Below, piece after piece: positions 25,707 to 36,926 of a DNA stretch of 64,000 nucleotides. Each line of letters begins with the position of its first letter. Position 1 is the first letter of the stretch. This stretch comes from Alisma plantago-aquatica (taxonomy: Eukaryota > Streptophyta > Magnoliopsida > Alismatales > Alismataceae): contig OY856410.1 in assembly GCA_963693085.1 (NCBI GenBank), positions 1,329,709,804-1,329,773,803 on the forward strand, read 5' to 3'. The notes beneath the pieces are model-generated. The model saw only the letters and a list, made by a program, of their open reading frames with translations. It ran no database searches and was not told the origin of the DNA. The position numbers and the translations under genes are program-made.

Positions 25707-25906
25707 AAGCACCAACTATATGACAGTGTGCTTGGAAGAGACCAAACTCTTTGGTACTGGTCACGTTATACATATGGAAGCACCAACTCTTTGGTAGTGT
25801 GCTTGGACCCAACTCTTTGGTAGTGGTCACATTGTACATATGATCCAACTCTTTGGTAGTGATTATAAAGGCCTTGATGCATTCAACTCGCAGGTAGTAA
25901 ATGCAT
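25707..25906. repeat. Six-hairpin array, element A 5' LTR
   Basis: Consecutive inverted repeats surround the common core CAACTCTTTGGTAGT. Stems are AAGCAC/GTGCTT (25707-25733), GACC/GGTC (25740-25762), AAGCAC/GTGCTT (25778-25804), GACC/GGTC (25806-25828), ATGATC/GATTAT (25840-25866, perfect in the 3' LTR) and ATGCATT/AATGCAT (25877-25906). Stem sequences differ between units while pairing is kept. Confidence 0.8.
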
Positions 25907-26046
25907 GGATGATATAATGGAAAATGTGCTTAAAATATGTGTTCTCTTTTGTTGATGAATATCTTAGTGCAAGTATACGCTTTTCTTATATTTCTTTATA
26001 ACTGCCAAGTATTAGTTTTATCTTATTGCCAAGATATGATGAGAGG

Positions 26047-26055
26047 TATATAAAA
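26047..26055 (+). promoter_or_regulatory. TATA box candidate, element A 5' LTR
   Basis: TATATAAAA preceded by GAGAGG and conserved in all four A and B LTR copies. It lies about 140 bp after the hairpin array. A conserved inverted repeat AGTACAATATT/AATATTGTGCT begins about 30 bp downstream, where transcription would start. Confidence 0.55.
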
Positions 26056-26496
26056 CACACATGGGCATACTCAGTACAATATTCTTAAATATTGTGCTAA
26101 CGTGTACCGCATGTAATCTTTTGTTTAGGTTGTGGTTATGCTCTTGAAGAACCAGGATAGTGAGAGTTGTATGGCGAGCTGATGTATAGGTGGACTTGTT
26201 GTCTTAAGATCCTGTAGTTTAGTGGTAGTACATGTATATGTATAGTTTGCTATTCAATATGTAATATCAAATGTTGTAACAATTCATTTTGTAATTATAT
26301 GTTGAATGGTGAACATGTGTGTATGATTTTATTATTGTTCATGTGCATGTGCTAACGTTTGTTTCCTTCTGACTCCCTTGATTTTCTTCTTCTTAGCCTC
26401 GTGTGGGATGTTTAAATTGGGATTCACGCTGAGGTGAGGGTTTCAATTTAGACGTCACACATCAGATTAAGTTTTAGAAAATCCGGGGACGTCACA

Positions 26497-28619
26497 GGTG
26501 GTATCAGAGCATGAACAATAGCAAAGCCTGGCATGTTCTCATTATGCAACTTAAAACTAAAGAACCTTGAACTTAATAATCCTTAGGGTTACATTAGTCA
26601 TCGTTTAGATACTAGATCTGACCTAGCCTGTAGGTTATCACCTAGATGTCTGAGAACTAGGTCTAGACTGGTTCTTATTGAGTATCAAGTCCTTAGATGT
26701 CGTTCTTTCCTTGTAGTGCAACGGTATGGGACATTGCACTATTTGGAAATGACGTGCATCAAGGGAAAAGAAACCCAAGACATATTGTGCACGTTGTCTA
26801 GAGTAGCTACACTATTATACCCCTTGTTCTCACCCTTTTCACTAGTTTTCATGACACTTTACTCTCTACTATGTGTGGGACACTCATTTTTAGGATTTGG
26901 TTTTCGATTCCAAATGGATCGAACCTCGATAGTTTTCTCTGACGCTTGTTTTTCGGAGAAAAACTATATAATATTTTATTATATATATGTATTACAAAAA
27001 TGTTTCCCCACACATGTACGAGTAGGAGGTGGTCATGCAACCTAAGTGAAAGTGAATGACATCAATCTAGAAGGGAGAGTAGTTCTAGATTAGATGTCTA
27101 GAGCCTTGTTGGATATATGATAGATGGAATAGATGAAATAAGTTTTGATGATACAATCTAAGTCTTATATAGATGATATAAGATAGTTTGTGATGATCTA
27201 TGTTTGTCTTTGAGGATGAAAGTTCAGTTTTGAGGTTTTGAGATGAGTTTTGATGATACAAGTAACTAGGCTTTTGTGAGATAAGATATGTTAAGTTAAG
27301 ACAGGTTGTTAGTCAGCATGAGCCGCAAGCTCTTTTACAAAGGAGGACCTCTAGTGTTAGGACTAGTTTTGGGGTTAGCTCAAGAGAGAGTGAGACCCAT
27401 AGGGAGAAGTTCAGAGAACCTAGACTCCATGATATGAGAAATACGAGAAATATGTGATATGGTATGTCCTAAACAAGACTACTCCTGAGTGATTGAGTTG
27501 AGTTTCTTTATGCATGATTCCTATAGTCTTCTTGAACCCTAGATGTCCTTGGGAGGACCAAACCCTAGATATAGATAGAGTCTCGTTATATGTGTATGTG
27601 AACATCAATATGAGTGCCTTCCATCTGGGTGAGGGAGAGAGCCCAAGACCCTGGAGGAGGTAGCTATGTTAGTTTCTATGAAGCCTCATGCTCGGGTTGG
27701 TGGTTTCCCACATAGGAATCTAGTGGTGTATATAGAGAGAGTTTTGAGTAGGCATGTTTCATGGGTAGAGATCTATGAAGAGAATCACATATAATGTTTT
27801 GGTTTGTGCTTATGTGGCTAGAGCTTGTAAAGCTACCACTAGTGCATATGAGGTATACCTGAGAACCCTAGACCGAGAGGGAAGATAAAGTTTTGTTTAC
27901 GAGATACTCATTGAGTTGAGTTAGCTCAGACAGACTGGGCAAGACGTTATCCTCGTGATGTAGGCCAGGAGAACCTCAGTTGGACTAGATAAAGTTTTGA
28001 TATATGTTTAAAGAAGCCACTTGTATAAGTTATTTAACCATGGTAAAATATATGTAAGGGTGTGATCTAATCTTGAGATATGATATATAGACATGATATG
28101 ATGAAAACCTAGAGATGGTTTAATAGATATCAATGCATAAATGGTTAACCATATACATGAATAATGTTGGTTAATCTTGTGATGAAATCACTAGTAAATG
28201 TTGAAATCAATTATGAGTAATGAAATAAGACTATATGAATGAAACATGTTACATGCGATGTTAATGTTAGTGCTTAATAAAAATAAAAAATGTAATTAGA
28301 AGGTTAGTACAACATAACATGTATGACACCTTGATATGATCTAGATGGATAATGTGAGTTACTGATAGTTAACTCCCTCCTAAAAAGACCTATGGTAATG
28401 TTGAACATGTTCTAACAATTATCTCAATAAAATGTTGATGACACCTCGATATAATGGGTTAACATTGGTTAACTCCTTTGGATACATGGTTCTTGGTAAC
28501 CTTTGCGGATATGTTACACATAGAATAGTGCCTACATGTGGATGAAGACATGGTAGTTTTCCTTGGAGTACTAGTATGGTTGACTTTTGAGGACGAAAGT
28601 TCTTTTAAGATGTATATGA
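26497..28619 (+). other. Internal domain of element A, non-coding
   Basis: 2.12 kb with no frame similar to gag or pol; the longest, about 109 codons at 26716-27045, is low complexity and not conserved in B. It ends with GAGGACGAAAGTTCTTTTAAG and a degraded polypurine tract before the 3' LTR at 28620. Confidence 0.8.
26499..26510 (+). other. tRNA-iMet primer binding site of element A
   Basis: TGGTATCAGAGC, two bases after the LTR end CACA at 26496. Exact match to the usual iMet primer site. Confidence 0.93.
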
Positions 28620-31046
28620 TGTGACAAAGTGGTTTTATGGCTTAATTCCGAGGATGGAATTTCTTTTAAGCTGTGTAGCATGTGATGGAGTGAACTTTTG
28701 GAATCCTTAAATACCAAATGACACAAGTGAAATCATGTCCTTGAGTTATTTGAAGAGTCCAACTTCCTTGATAAAATATGGATGTAGATTGATGTTAATA
28801 TCATGATTAAGATCCTTAACTTTATGCCTTTTTGAGGAATTTAATTGAATGGTCCAATAGCTGAGTTTTGTCACCAAATTTGAGTGGAATGTATCTCAAG
28901 AGGTAGGGAAGATATGTTAAAATTTGATAACAATTGGATGTTCCTAGAGGAAGTTATTGAGGTTTGAAATTGGGTATTTAATATGTATATTTGATGAATT
29001 ATATACCTAAGATAATGGCCTTAATCAGTGTCACGCGCCCCTTTGGTTAAGGGCGGGATGAGAGGATAGATCATGGCCATTTGAAGATAATCGAGTGGCT
29101 GGAACATTTGTTTTGAGTCAGCCATGGATCTGCCTTGATGGGCGTGGATGTTGACCCTTAGATGTGAGATCAAGGGCTTCTGAGCCATCTCCTACCTTGT
29201 GGTCAGAGCAAGGTAGTGGGGCAGCTACCCGGTGACTATCTCAGCACCCACTCTCTAAGATCGTGGGGTGATGGGGAGGAGTGATCAAGAAGTTGGACTT
29301 GCCCCCTCATTACAATCTGGTCGACATCCTGAACGGGCCAAATGACCAAGCGAGCAGGGAGAACAAGCTCTCGGTTTCCCATGCCTCTCCATCGCATTCA
29401 CCAGGCCGTGGGAGAAGAATGTGATGGGGGACTAAGAGGTGATCAGGGGATGATGAGCATGCTTGAAGGAAGACCAAGGTCAGGGGAGTCCAACCCAAGC
29501 CGTCCCCGTAGACCTCCATCACAGCTTTGATGTTAGACGAAGATCACTCCGCTGCCAGATGAAGTCGGAGCTGGGGGGTAGTCCACGAGACCTTCTCGAC
29601 ATTCTTTGCGTAGCGTAGTGAGAACCTAAAGGTCTGCAGGCACTTTATAGGAGCTTCTGTGGAGTTTCAAAGCATGAGGGAGATTTCCCACTTTCCCCGC
29701 CGGCGAAACTCTGGCTGGTGCCGACGAGGTCATGGAACTGTGGGTCGTGGCCTCCGTGGTCCAACCAGGGCGGCCGATGCTACCTTAGAGGGTCCAAAAA
29801 ACCTCTTGAGTTTAGCAGGTCATGATGAGAAGAAAGCATTGGAGCCAGATCCCTCACCGGAGACCCATCGTGCGGCCGTGCCCACACATAGCAGAGGAGA
29901 CAGAGCGGACAAGATCGTGGACTCACGAGCGTGAGGGAAGGAAAAGAAGGGTAGACTGAGTCTACAACCCTGAACCGGGTCCAATCCCTGAGAACCAACT
30001 AAACCATCCGAGAACCAGGCAGCTAGAGCTGGAGCTGCGCAACTCAAGCAGGGCCACGTGGCAACGCTTGATTGGTCGTCGAAGGTGAATAGGTCAGTAA
30101 ATATGCAGTTCTTCATTAAATCATAGAAAATAGATCGAGCATCAGAAAAATAAGTATAATATACCAAACTTCTCAGAAAAATGATTAGAACACAATTAAA
30201 GCAAAATATCAGGCTTTTAATGCACGAATATTTGTGATATCGTGTTAGTTGTGAAATGCTTAATTGATGGATAATAAATATCAAACATTGGCCTAAAATG
30301 TCAGTAAATCAATATTCATGCTTATAATCCATTGGATGTCAGTGATCATGATGATGATGCATGAAATCATGTAACTTACTCCATATGGATAATTAGGGCC
30401 TTTAACCCTAAATAAAATTCAATAAATGCACACATGCTCAATAAATGCTAAAATTTACAGAGTAAGCTCATATCAGTATCTGGAACCTCATAATTAAATA
30501 TGAGATCTGGATGATACACATAATCCATGTTATACGATGATGTTTTCTCTTAATGTCATATAAACCCTAGTATGATTAATACAAGTAACATAGGGTTAAC
30601 CTGTGCACATAGTCATATATAACCAAGTAATCAAATTATGTATCCTAATTTAGAATATATGATCAGTAATATAATCCCAAGAAGATGATACAAGTAATCG
30701 TGAGAATACCATAATGAGATAAGAAAACCCTAATGTGAACACAATTAGGGTTAAGATGAGATGTAAGATGATGAGAACCTGATGGTGATATATGGTCTTG
30801 TCTTGATCAGGGTTTGACAAAGATATAGTTGACATCAGGAATATGTGTGATGATTAGGATGTCTCTTTGGAAGGTACGCCATTACCTCTTACTTGGCTTA
30901 TTATACATTATGCTTGTGTTATATGTTAGTAAAGACTTGGCATATGGTATTGATTGAAATGATTGTCTTGTATGATATATTGCTTGAATTTCCATACGTA
31001 TTGCTATGAACACATCAAAACATAATATATCTGTTCCATTATATGA

Positions 31047-31246
31047 AAGCACGAACTCTATGGCCGTGTGCTTGGAAGTAACCAAACTCTTTGGTAGTGG
31101 TCACGTTGTACATATGGAAGCACCAACTCTTTGGTAGTGTGCTTGGACCCAACTCTTTGGTAGTGGTCACATTGTACATATGATCCAACTCGTTGGTAGT
31201 GATCATAAAGGCCTTGATGCATTCAACTCTTAGGTAGTAAATGCAT
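31047..31246. repeat. Six-hairpin array, element A 3' LTR
   Basis: Counterpart of 25707-25906. Unit 5 is perfect here (ATGATC/GATCAT) and unit 6 keeps ATGCATT/AATGCAT, while its loop has changed to CAACTCTTAGG. Confidence 0.8.
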
Positions 31247-31386
31247 GGATGATATAATGGAAAATGTGCTTAAAATATGTGTTCTCTTTTGTTGATGAAT
31301 ATCTTTGTGCAAGTATACGCTTTTCTTATATTTCTTTATAACTGCCAAGTATTATTTTTATCTTATTGCCAAGATATGATGAGAGG

Positions 31387-31395
31387 TATATAAAA
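31387..31395 (+). promoter_or_regulatory. TATA box candidate, element A 3' LTR
   Basis: TATATAAAA in the same context as 26047-26055. Confidence 0.5.
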
Positions 31396-31835
31396 GACAC
31401 GTAGGCGTACTCAGTACAATGTTCTTGAATATTGTGATGACGTGTACCGCATGTAATCTTTTGTTTAGGTTGTGGTTATGCTCTTGAGGAACCAGGATAG
31501 TGAGAGTTGTATGGCGAGCTGATGTACAGGTGGACCTGTTGTCTTAAGACCCTGTAGTTTAGTGGTAGTACATGTATATGTATAGTTTGCTATTCAATAT
31601 GTAATATCAAATGTTGTAACAATTCATGTTGTAATTATATGTTGAATGGTGAACATGTGTGTATGGTTTTATTATTGTTCATGTGCATGAGCTACCGTTT
31701 GTTTCCTTCTGACTCCCTTGATTTTCTTCTTCTTAGCCTCATGTGGGATGTTTAAATTGGGATTCTCGTTGAGGTGAGGGTTTCAATTTGGACGTCACAC
31801 ATCAATTAAGTTTTATAAAATCGGGGGATATCACA

Positions 31836-31840
31836 CTTAG
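31836..31840. repeat. Target site duplication (right) of element A
   Basis: CTTAG, identical to 23264-23268. Confidence 0.93.
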
Positions 31841-33696
31841 TCATCTCCTACCCTACAGTTAGAACACGATAGGGAAGCTAGTTGATCCACTAACTCCCAT
31901 GATACCAACACTACCGAATGTCGTGCAATATGAAGTTTTAACCCTATGGTTGGCCTCACCTTCCCAACTACATCCACCCTTACCCTATTTTTGTGGCATT
32001 TAGTGGAGTATAGAAGGAGACTGAGACCCAGTCTCGTGCTTCTTCTCCACTGCGAGAAGTACGTGGTGGCTGAGACTGTAGAACATAGGTATAGGGCTCG
32101 TGGATGAGAGCATAGAAGAGGAAGAGGGTGAGTAGAGGAGTTGAGCTAGGATGTTCCGATCACCTCTATTGGGAGTTCCATGGCCGACGAAGCCAAGTGT
32201 GGCTGGAGGAGAAAGGGGATTTGGAGGGGTAGTCGGAGGTTCTTCCACCACACTGGAGTCTTCAGTGAGTTCCTGAGGGGCTTGTGATGCTCGACAGTGA
32301 ATGAATTTGGAGATTCGGATCATAGAGGAGGTTTCCCCCTTCCCCGCCATCATGGTTACGACTGTTGCCGGTGAGCCAACTCGGACAGAGCATTGGAGGA
32401 GAGGAGGATAAGCCTTGAAGCCAAGGAGGCATGGAGTTGGAAGTTGAAACTATTGGTAGCCTTAGGAGCGGGCGAACAACCCTCCTACACTATCAATTTC
32501 TCGTCGGGATGGAGATCTCATAGTGGTGAAAGAGTAGAGGGTTGCGTGACTGAGATCGCAATTCATGCGAGAGAGAAAGGACTAGATCGCGATATAGTCA
32601 AACCCAATTGGTCCAGCTAGAGACGAGGTAGTGAACCAGACCAACTTTGAACCAACATGAACTATCATCTCAGTGCGACTAGGAGCCAAATTGTGCCCAG
32701 GCAGAGCCACATGGCGGCTACTGGTTGTCCCACAAAGGTAAATACCTTAGCAAATCACAAATCTTCTATAATTTGTAGAAAATACCAGAATTCTCAGAAA
32801 AATACAAATAACATATCAAAATGTATATAAAAATGAGTAGAATAAGATGGAACCATAATATTATCCTTTTTATGCTTAAATGATGTAAGATGTATTACAC
32901 TTGTTTTATTAGTAATAAACATCAAATAATGACCAATATCTATGAGAATGCATCATAACTCTTAAATGTGTTTTAGAATTCATGTGACATTAGGTATGAT
33001 CATATTATGGCACATAACCATGTAATTTGTAGATAATGTCTATCTAGGGCTAATAACCCTATATAAAATGCAATAAATACATATATGTTCAATAAATGAT
33101 GAAATTCACAAAACACACTCATATCAGTAATTGGAAGATAATATGTAAATCTAAGATTAGTTTTATATAGAAATCCATGTTATATGAAGTTGACCCTTAA
33201 TACATGGTTTAAAATCTAATTTAGGTTAATGTGTGTAGCTTAGGGTTAATATGTGCACAAAATGCTATGGAATCTAATGTTCAAAAGATGAACCCTAATC
33301 TATAACATAATTGGAAAATAACATCAGTAAGGTAATTCTAAGACAAGAATGCAAGTAATAATGGAAATGTCCTAATCAACCAAGCAAACCCTAATGAAAA
33401 TAACTAGGGTTGAGATGATGAGAACCTGATGATGGTACATATGACATTGTCTTAATCAAGTTTGACCAAGAGTGATAGTTGACAGGAGGAATATGTGATG
33501 ATTAGAATATCTTGATCAAGGTATGTCATTACCTCTTACTTGGCTGATTTTACAATATGCTTGCATTATATGTGTAGTAAAATACTTGACATATGATATT
33601 GGTTAAAATGATTGTTCTTGTATGATATGTTGCTTCATTTTCCATAATTATTGTTGTGAACACATGAAACATTATATATTTGTTCCATTATATCCA

Positions 33697-33873
33697 AGCA
33701 CTTCAACTCTTTGGTAGTAATGTGCTAGAAAGTAAGTACTACAACTCTTTGGTAGTAAAGTACTTGGAAGTGATATGACTCTTTAGTAGTAGATCACATT
33801 GTGAAATGATCCATCTCTTTGGTAGTAGATCATAAATGCCTTAATGCATTCAACTCTCAGGTAGTATATGCAT
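33697..33873. repeat. Five-hairpin array, element B 5' LTR
   Basis: Same core as in A but with different stems: AGCAC/GTGCT (33697-33726), AAGTACT/AGTACTT around 33735-33765, GTGAT/ATCAC (about 33770-33797), ATGATC/GATCAT (about 33806-33832) and ATGCAT/ATGCAT (33844-33873). Some loops are mutated (GACTCTTTAGTAGT, CATCTCTTTGG) while their stems remain paired. Confidence 0.8.
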
Positions 33874-34014
33874 GGATGATATAATGGAAAATGTTCATAA
33901 AATATGTGTTCTCCTTTGTTAATGAACAACTTTGTGAAAGTATAAGATTTTACTTATATTGTTTATTACTACCAAGTATTAGTTTTATTTATTGCCAAGC
34001 TTAGTAATGAGACG

Positions 34015-34023
34015 TATATAAAA
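34015..34023 (+). promoter_or_regulatory. TATA box candidate, element B 5' LTR
   Basis: TATATAAAA, about 140 bp after the hairpin array, as in element A. Confidence 0.5.
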
Positions 34024-34469
34024 TGACATGTAGGCATACTCAATACAATATTCTTGAATAATGTGCTGACATGTACCACATGTAATCTTTTATTTAGGTT
34101 GTGGACATGTGCTTTTGAAGAACATAGATAGATGAGAATTTTGTGGCGAGCTGATGTACAGGTGGACCTATTGTCTTAAGATCCTATAGTTTAGTGATAG
34201 TACATTTATAGGTATAAGTTTGTTTTTCAATGTGCAATATCAAATTTTGTAACAATTAATTATGTAATTATATGTTGAATGGTGAATATGTGTTGTATGG
34301 TTTTATTATTGTTCATGTGCATGTGCTATTGTTGTTTCCTTCTGACTTCCTCTGATTTTCTTCTTCTTAGCCTAGTGTGTGGTGGTCAAATTGGGATTCT
34401 CACTGAGGTGAGGTTTCAATTTAGAGGTCACACATCAGACTAAGTTTTAGAAAATTTGGGGACATCACA

Positions 34470-36926
34470 TGTGTTATTAGAGCATGAACAATAGCAAAGT
34501 CTGACATGTTCTCATTATGCAACTCAAATTAAAGAAAACCTTGAACTTCAAAATCTTTAGGGTTAGATTAGTTGTCTTTGAGAGACTATATCTGACCTAG
34601 CCTCTAGGTTAGGACCTAGATGTCTGAGAACTAGGTCTAGATTGGTGCTTGTTGTCCCTAGATATCATTGTTTTCTTATAGTGCAGTGGTATGGGACGTT
34701 GCATTATTTGAAAATGACGTACATCACATGAGGAGAAATCTTTGGCATATGATGCATCTATGCTTTGGGTAGCTACCCCAGTCTAAACCCTATTCTCACC
34801 CTTGTCACTAGTTTTCATGGCACTATACTCTATAATATGTGTGGGACACTCATTTTCTGGTTTTGGTTTTTTATTCCAATCGGATCGAACCTTGATAGTT
34901 TTCTCTAATGCTTTTTTTATCAAAGAAAATTTATATAATATTTTATTATATATGTAAGTATTACAAAAATTTGTACCCACACATGTACGAGTAGGAGGTG
35001 GTCATGCAACCTATGTGAAAGTTAATGACATCAATTAAGAAGAGAGAATAGTTCTAGGTTAGATGTCTAGAGCCTTGTTAGAATGTGTGGGAGATGGAAT
35101 AGATGAAATAAGTTTTGATGATATGATGTAAGTCTTAAATATATGAGATAAGATGGTTTATCATAATCAATGTTGTCTTTAAGGATTAAGGTTCAATTTT
35201 GAGGATTTGTAGTAAGTCCTGATGATGCAAGTATGGGTGCTTTTCTAAGTTAAGATAAGCTAAGTTTAAAACAAGGATGTGAATCAGCAAGAGCCACAAT
35301 CTCTTTTGCAAAGGAGGACCTCTAGTGTTGGGAAAAGTTGTAGGGTTAATTCCAGAGAGAGTGAGATCCAGAGGGAGAAGGTCAGAGAACCTAAACTCTA
35401 AGATATGAGAATTATGAGAAATGTGTGATATGATATGTCCTAAAATAGACTACTCCTAAGTGAACGAGTTGAGTTGCTCTATGTGTGATTCCTTTAGTCT
35501 TGTTGAACCCTATATGCCCTTGGGAAGACCAAACCTTACAATTAGAGAGAGGCTAGTTATATATGTGCAAGTGAATATGAATATGAGTAGCTGCCATATG
35601 GATGAGGGAGAGAGAGTCCCAAGATCTCAGAGGAGGTAAGTATTTTAGTTTTTGTGAAACCTTATGCTCGGGTTGGTGGTTTCCCATATAGGACTCTAGT
35701 GGTGTATATATAGAGAGTTTTGGATAAGCAAGTATCATGGGTAAAAAACTTATGAAGAGGATGTCATATCATGTTTTTGTTTTTGCTTATATGGCTAGAG
35801 TTTATGAATTTGACTCACTAGTTCCAATGAGGTGACTCAAGAACCGTAGACTGAGAGGGAACATTAAAAATTCTATGCATGTGAGATACTTGTAGAGTTG
35901 AGTTAGCTCAGAGAGACAGATCATGGCACTACCCTCATGATATGGGTCAGGAGAACCTCAGTTTGGATAGATGAGGTTTTGATATATGTTTAGAAAGCCA
36001 CTCATATAAGTTTGTATAGAATAACCATGATATAATATATATGTTCATGATCTAATATCAAGATAATGTATGAGAACATGATAAGATTGGAAAACCCTAG
36101 TGATGTTTTGATTTAGCATTGTATTAGTTGGCTAGCCATATGTGTGAAATATGATAATGTGAATAGTTGGATAATCTCATGATGAAAATTAGTGATGGTT
36201 AATAACTCTCTATGCATAAATGGTTAACCATACACATGAATAATGATGATAATGTGATATTATTGGCTAACCTTGTGATGAAATCACTAATATATGTTGC
36301 AATTTATTATGAGCAATGAAATAAGATCATATGAATGAAACATGTAACATGATGTGTTCATCTTAGTGTCTAATAAAGATATCAAATATAGTTTGAATAA
36401 TTAGCACAACCTAATGATTATGACACCTTGATATGATCTCGATGAATAAAGTGGGTTAACTTTAATTAACTCCCTCCTAAAAGCCATATGTTAATGTTGA
36501 ACATGTTCTAATAATTAGCTCAATAAAATGTTGATGACACCTTGATATAAGGGGCTAACTTTAGCTAACTCTGTTAGAACATGGTAATATGATGTGGGAA
36601 CCCTAATGCTTGGGTAAAAGGAATATGAGAATCCTAATGCAAAAGATGGAATGACATAACTAGAGTTTCTAAACCCTTGTTCAATGCTATATGTTAAGGG
36701 ATTCACCCAAGATGCTTGAAACCTCATAGAAGTGGTTAAACAAGTTGTAGACCTGTTACACCTAATGTTGTATCGTACATGTGAATGATGACCTTTTGGT
36801 TTTTCCTTGAAGTATGAGAATGGTTTAATTTTTAGGACAAAATTTCTTTTAAGTTGTATATAATGTGATAGACTGGATTTTCTTACCTTAATTTCAAGGA
36901 CGAAATTTCTCTTAAGGTGTGTAGGA
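34470..36926 (+). other. Internal domain of element B, non-coding
   Basis: 2.46 kb related to the core of A. No gag-pol similarity. The end contains two successive junction-like segments: AATTTCTTTTAAG then TGTGATAGACTGG at 36864, and 63 bp later AATTTCTCTTAAGG then TGTGATGGAGTGG at 36927. The second is the true LTR start. Confidence 0.8.
34472..34483 (+). other. Degraded primer binding site of element B
   Basis: TGTTATTAGAGC, two differences from TGGTATCAGAGC, at the same two-base spacing from the LTR end as in A. Confidence 0.8.

Larger units (their letters stand above)
23269..26496 (+). repeat. Element A 5' LTR
   Basis: It starts TGTGACAAAGTGG and ends GGGGACGTCACA. The first 61 bp are an extension that duplicates the polypurine-tract junction seen in B. 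In order it holds a GC-rich island (about 23830-24740), AT-rich DNA, a six-hairpin array (25707-25906), a TATA box (26047) and about 440 bp to the end. Frames inside the island on both strands are judged accidental. Confidence 0.92.
23269..31835 (+). mobile_element. Element A: complete non-autonomous LTR retrotransposon nested in B
   Basis: Two LTRs of 3228 and 3216 bp flank a 2.12 kb core. It has TGTGAC...CACA termini, a perfect 12-base iMet primer site two bases after the 5' LTR, and the CTTAG duplication. LTR differences by eye in a 205 bp stretch are about 12, so it is younger than B. The core has no gag or pol similarity. A and B are related throughout LTR and core, so this is a member of the same group jumping into its relative. 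It needs an autonomous partner for all enzymes. Confidence 0.93.
28620..31835 (+). repeat. Element A 3' LTR
   Basis: 3216 bp, homologous to 23269-26496, starting TGTGACAAAGTGG and ending GATATCACA next to the CTTAG duplication. It carries the same island, hairpin array and TATA box. Confidence 0.92.
31841..34469 (+). repeat. Element B 5' LTR, right part
   Basis: It resumes at TCATCTCC, homologous to 37385 onwards in the 3' LTR, and ends GGGGACATCACA. It contains the GC-rich island (about 31841-32740), the hairpin array (33697-33873) and a TATA box (34015). Confidence 0.9.

Noticed and set aside
25740..25906. CRISPR-like array
   Set aside because: Repeats are short, unevenly spaced and self-complementary, they lie inside plant LTRs and are duplicated with them. 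CRISPR does not occur in this context.
26716..27045. 109-codon frame in the core of element A
   Set aside because: Not conserved in the related core of B and no retroelement motif.
32000..32353. Minus-strand frame of 117 codons in the element B island
   Set aside because: The homologous region in the 3' LTR (37511-37816) has a different frame structure; no known domain; low-complexity Ser/Pro composition.
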